Below, one piece after another: positions 61,588 through 64,000 of a DNA stretch of 64,000 nt (positions are counted from its first letter, which is position 1; each line of letters starts with the position of its first letter). The position numbers and the translations under genes are program-made. A model generated the notes under the pieces. The model did not search any database and had not been told where the DNA came from. It saw only the letters and a program-made list of their open reading frames with translations. The stretch comes from Lentilactobacillus rapi DSM 19907 = JCM 15042 (GTDB taxonomy: Bacteria > Bacillota > Bacilli > Lactobacillales > Lactobacillaceae): positions 1 to 64,000 of the forward strand of contig NZ_AZEI01000062.1 in NCBI RefSeq assembly GCF_001436255.1, in the 5' to 3' direction.

Positions 61588-61917
61588 ATGTAAGAACCTT
61601 CAATCTTGTGCAATCAACTAGTAATATTATATGCCAAATTGACCTGCAACCCAAAAAACACACGGAAATTTGGGATTCCGTGTGTCAAGTAATCGCATAT
61701 ATTGAGGGGTGATTCTATGTTGAGGGGTTAGTTAGTAAAACTTTGGGCAAGTCACTGCCTGAGGGGGTGCAGTGAGCTTGTAACCAATATGACTGTTCGT
61801 CATATTTGATTGTCTATACTATATCGTCCGTACCTTAAACGGAACTTAAAATTCGAATTTTTTTGTATTAGATATGATAAAATCGAATTATTAAAGCTGA
61901 TTTTGAGAGGATACATC
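61588..61917. other. Non-coding region with two unexplained hairpins
   Basis: Between kptA and the phosphatase gene. 61658-61685 is a terminator-like hairpin read on the minus strand (ACACACGGAA/TTCCGTGTGT, then TTTTTT), with no minus-strand gene upstream of it. 61748-61780 is a long hairpin CAAGTCACTGC/GCAGTGAGCTTG. Possibly a small RNA; nothing else is seen. Confidence 0.4.
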
Positions 61918-62556
61918 ATGAAAAGAATTTATTTTGTTCGCCATGGACAGACGCTTTTGAACAGGTTTCGCAGAATGCAGGGCTGGGTGGACTCACCCTT
62001 AACCGAAAAAGGCGAAGCCCAGGCAACGGCTGCCGGTAAACGGCTTGCTGATAGTCACTTTCAGTTAGCGGTCAGTTCCGACATGTTACGCGCAATCCAC
62101 ACGTTAGACCGCATTCTAGCCCAAAATAAACATGCTGGTGGCATTACCCGCGAAGTTCATGAAGATGTGCGGGAGATCTATTTTGGCTCCTTTGAAGGCG
62201 TTGATAGCGTCCAGACGTGGAACATGATCGCCCGGCCACTCGGCTATTCCACTCAAGAAGAATTAATCAAACACTATAACTTGTTGAAAGTCCGCGATTT
62301 TATGCATGACGCTGATCCATTTCACGAAGCGGAGACGGCCGCCCACATTGAAGCTCGGATCAAATCCGCTGTGGCCCGACTCGCCAAAGAACTTAACGAT
62401 GGCGAAAATGCCGTCGTTGTGACTCACGGAACGTATTTGCGTAACTTAGCGACAATTTACGCTGCGGATGGGAAAGTGGCGGATCAACCGAAAAATGGCA
62501 GTATCACGGTTTTGGATGTGACTCATGAGCCAGTTGTTATCGATGATATTAAATAA
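61918..62556 (+). CDS. Histidine phosphatase family protein (phosphoglycerate mutase-like)
   Basis: The 212-aa protein starts at 61918 with GAGAGG upstream; the frame extends further upstream without a ribosome site. IYFVRHGQTLLNRFRRMQGW carries the catalytic RHG, AVSSDMLRAIHTLDRIL the second arginine region, VREIYFGSFEGVD the acid and VVTHGTYLRNLATIYA the second histidine. This branch contains phosphatases for sugar phosphates or cobalamin precursors rather than true glycolytic mutases; the substrate is unknown. Monocistronic. Confidence 0.85.
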   Translation: MKRIYFVRHGQTLLNRFRRMQGWVDSPLTEKGEAQATAAGKRLADSHFQLAVSSDMLRAIHTLDRILAQNKHAGGITREVHEDVREIYFGSFEGVDSVQTWNMIARPLGYSTQEELIKHYNLLKVRDFMHDADPFHEAETAAHIEARIKSAVARLAKELNDGENAVVVTHGTYLRNLATIYAADGKVADQPKNGSITVLDVTHEPVVIDDIK

Positions 62557-62703
62557 CGATTTCTAACATAGAATCAAAGTAGCTGGGCACCCATCAGGAA
62601 TGTTCAGCTATTTGTTTGAAGAATTTTTAAATGAGTTGGAGAGCATTTTTAGATATGATTTTATAAATGTGCTTTCGTTTCTTTACCCTAATTTCTAAAA
62701 AAA

Positions 62704-62741
62704 CAGCCAACCATGAACAAAAAATGTTCATCATTGGCTGC
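62704..62741. terminator. Bidirectional terminator
   Basis: AGCCAACCATGAACA pairs with TGTTCATCATTGGCT around an A-rich loop, with A-run and T-rich flanks. It serves the convergent phosphatase and signal peptidase genes. Confidence 0.8.
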
Positions 62742-62789
62742 TTTCTTTAAGGTTTGAGGATCGCCCAGAGCTCGTCACCCTGTCGCTGT

Positions 62790-63377
62790 TTAATACCCCA
62801 AACTATTCACATTGGTTCGTTTAGTTTTATTGGTTTCCCAGAAGAGGGTCTTAGCAACGCCGACAATCTTCTTCTTAGGGACAAAGCCCCAGTAACGACC
62901 ATCGTTTGAAACACTTCTATGGTCTCCTAAGACGAAATATTCGCCCTTTGGCACCTTAGTAGCATGCGTATTCTTATCCCAACTCTTGGATAAGGTCTTT
63001 AAACTCCAGTTACCGGTTCCGGCCGTCCGTTCCTTCATGCTGATAAACTTCTGAGGAACAACCTTGCCATTTACGTAAATATTACCGTCTTTGCTAGAAA
63101 CTGTATCACCTGGTAGCCCGATTACCCGCTTTACATAGTCAGTCTTGGGTTTGGTTGCCGTTGGATCTTCGCCATAAGCATCAAACACAATGACACTCAA
63201 ATGTTTAATCTTGGCTTGCTTCCAAACGACCAATCGTTCATTATTAATAAGGTTGGGTTCCATTGATGGACCATCAACTCGCGCCATTGTGAATACGTAT
63301 AATTGAACAACGTAGGCAATTGCCAAGCCGACAATAATTGGAATGACCCAACTTGCAATTTCTCTGATTACTTTCAT
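62790..63377 (-). CDS. lepB: Signal peptidase I
   Basis: The 195-aa enzyme has one N-terminal membrane segment (IASWVIPIIVGLAIAYVVQL), the catalytic serine in RVDGPSMEPNL, the catalytic lysine in DYVKRVIGLPGDTV, and the conserved GEYFVLGDHRSVSNDGRYWG. It removes signal peptides of secreted proteins outside the membrane, including those of the surface proteins in this window. AGGAG lies 7 nt before the ATG at 63377; a TTG one codon upstream is less likely. The C-terminus is short and basic. Confidence 0.95.
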   Translation of the reverse strand: MKVIREIASWVIPIIVGLAIAYVVQLYVFTMARVDGPSMEPNLINNERLVVWKQAKIKHLSVIVFDAYGEDPTATKPKTDYVKRVIGLPGDTVSSKDGNIYVNGKVVPQKFISMKERTAGTGNWSLKTLSKSWDKNTHATKVPKGEYFVLGDHRSVSNDGRYWGFVPKKKIVGVAKTLFWETNKTKRTNVNSLGY

Positions 63378-63542
63378 CAAAAGGCTCCTTTAAGGACTAC
63401 AGTAATTCGAATATTTTTACTAGAATGCAGTCGACATTAATTTTAGCATACTTTCCTGTCATGACAACATTTTAGGCAATAATTAACGGATTAGTAACCC
63501 CAAATTTAAAAATTTCCTATTCGTGAATCTGTATTTATTTTT

Positions 63543-63661
63543 AGGACAGCTCCGTAAAGCAGAAACTTCCACATAAGCACCACCAACAAAAATCCCCAAA
63601 ACCGGGATTTCTGTTGGCGGAGACTTATGCTCCGACTTTTAACCGCTTTGCTCCGCTCACT
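63543..63661 (+). repeat. Family A structured repeat, copy 9
   Basis: Stems AAAGC/GCTTT, CATAAG/CTTATG and inner CCACCAACA/TGTTGGCGG hairpin; the AGAAAC arm is less well paired. First unit of a tandem pair. Confidence 0.87.
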
Positions 63662-63667
63662 CGTATT

Positions 63668-63786
63668 AGGACAGCTCCTCCAAGCAGAAGTCTGCACGTA
63701 AGCACCTCAGAGAAAAATTCCCAAGCCCGGAATTTCCCTCTGAGGAGACTTACGCTCCGACTTCTAACCACTTGGATCCGCTCACT
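63668..63786 (+). repeat. Family A structured repeat, copy 10
   Basis: Stems CCAAGC/ACTTGG, AGAAGTC/GACTTCT, CGTAAG/CTTACG and inner CTCAGAG/CTCTGAG hairpin. It ends 25 nt before the start of the exporter gene, so it could lie in its leader. Confidence 0.88.
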
Positions 63787-63810
63787 TATTTATTATAAAG
63801 AGGTGACGTT

Positions 63811-64000
63811 ATGAAAACAAAATCAACTTTAGGAAAACGAATCTGGCTCATTTTCATTTTAGGGACCATTAGTGCATCCGGACCATTATCAATCGATCTT
63901 TATTTACCCGCCCTACCAGAAATGACCCATGATCTAGCAGCACCAGCATCCCTCATTCAAATGAGTTTAAGTGCCTGTCTGCTGGGATTAGCGCTGGGAC
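63811..64000 (+). CDS. Bcr/CflA-like MFS drug exporter (5' part only)
   Basis: GAGGTGACG precedes the ATG. The 63 codons in the window give a first membrane segment and the motif SASGPLSIDLYLPALPEM characteristic of the Bcr/CflA subfamily of multidrug exporters, followed by the start of segment 2 (QMSLSACLLGLALG). The gene runs off the window. Confidence 0.85.
   Translation, partial: MKTKSTLGKRIWLIFILGTISASGPLSIDLYLPALPEMTHDLAAPASLIQMSLSACLLGLALG

Overview
The window looks like chromosomal DNA of a heterofermentative lactobacillus, most likely a Lentilactobacillus (buchneri/kefiri/hilgardii group). The strongest marker is a short-chain dehydrogenase at 7405-8163 that matches, from memory, the R-specific alcohol dehydrogenases of Lactobacillus kefir and L. 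brevis almost residue for residue. KxYKxGKxW signal peptides, LPQTG sorting signals, DUF5776 and YDG/MBG-type repeats, Mga-like regulators, a tryptophan-type T-box and cre boxes fit the same group. No tRNA, rRNA, insertion sequence, phage or CRISPR array was seen.

Layout. 1-2138: 5' part of an LRR/MucBP surface protein on the minus strand. 2370-3942: a nucleotidyltransferase and an unknown protein. 4039-19741: a ureide (allantoin) catabolic region. A PucR regulator is divergent from an MFS transporter. A minus-strand operon runs allantoate amidohydrolase, ureidoglycine aminohydrolase, ureidoglycolate dehydrogenase, FdrA, DUF1116, DUF2877, carbamate kinase. A second unit encodes an NCS1 permease and allantoinase. 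Together these take allantoin to oxamate plus carbamoyl phosphate, and carbamate kinase converts the latter to ATP. cre boxes stand in front of all units. 20049-26352: alpha/beta hydrolase, P1B ATPase, a gapN-like gene broken by one in-frame stop, and an APC permease.

26783-50151 is a cell-surface region: two Mga-like regulators, a secreted Ser/Thr-rich protein with a GT4 glycosyltransferase, two giant LPXTG adhesins (1546 and 2469 aa) with related N-termini, and a four-gene unit (SseB-like protein plus helical proteins) upstream of the larger adhesin. 50595-54926 is an island of toxin-antitoxin genes: a DinJ/YafQ-like pair, an orphan Phd-like antitoxin, a lone DarG-type macrodomain, a type I holin-like toxin, and a tripartite MqsR-like toxin / HTH antitoxin / SecB-like chaperone operon behind a perfect 14-bp inverted repeat.

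55006-60341 is aromatic amino acid biosynthesis: aroF-aroB behind what reads as a classical leader-peptide attenuator (17-aa peptide with Phe-Ser-Tyr-Tyr-Trp), and trpE-trpG behind a T-box. 60852-64000: zinc-ribbon protein, KptA, histidine phosphatase, signal peptidase I and the start of a Bcr/CflA-like exporter.

An intergenic repeat of about 120 bp recurs about ten times. Its nested stems differ in sequence between copies but stay complementary, so it looks like a selected structure. In three places it overlaps the stop codon of a gene. The most rewarding items are the toxin-antitoxin-chaperone operon, the aromatic attenuator, the covarying repeat family, the paired type I toxin loci, and the uncharacterised SseB/helical-protein operon.
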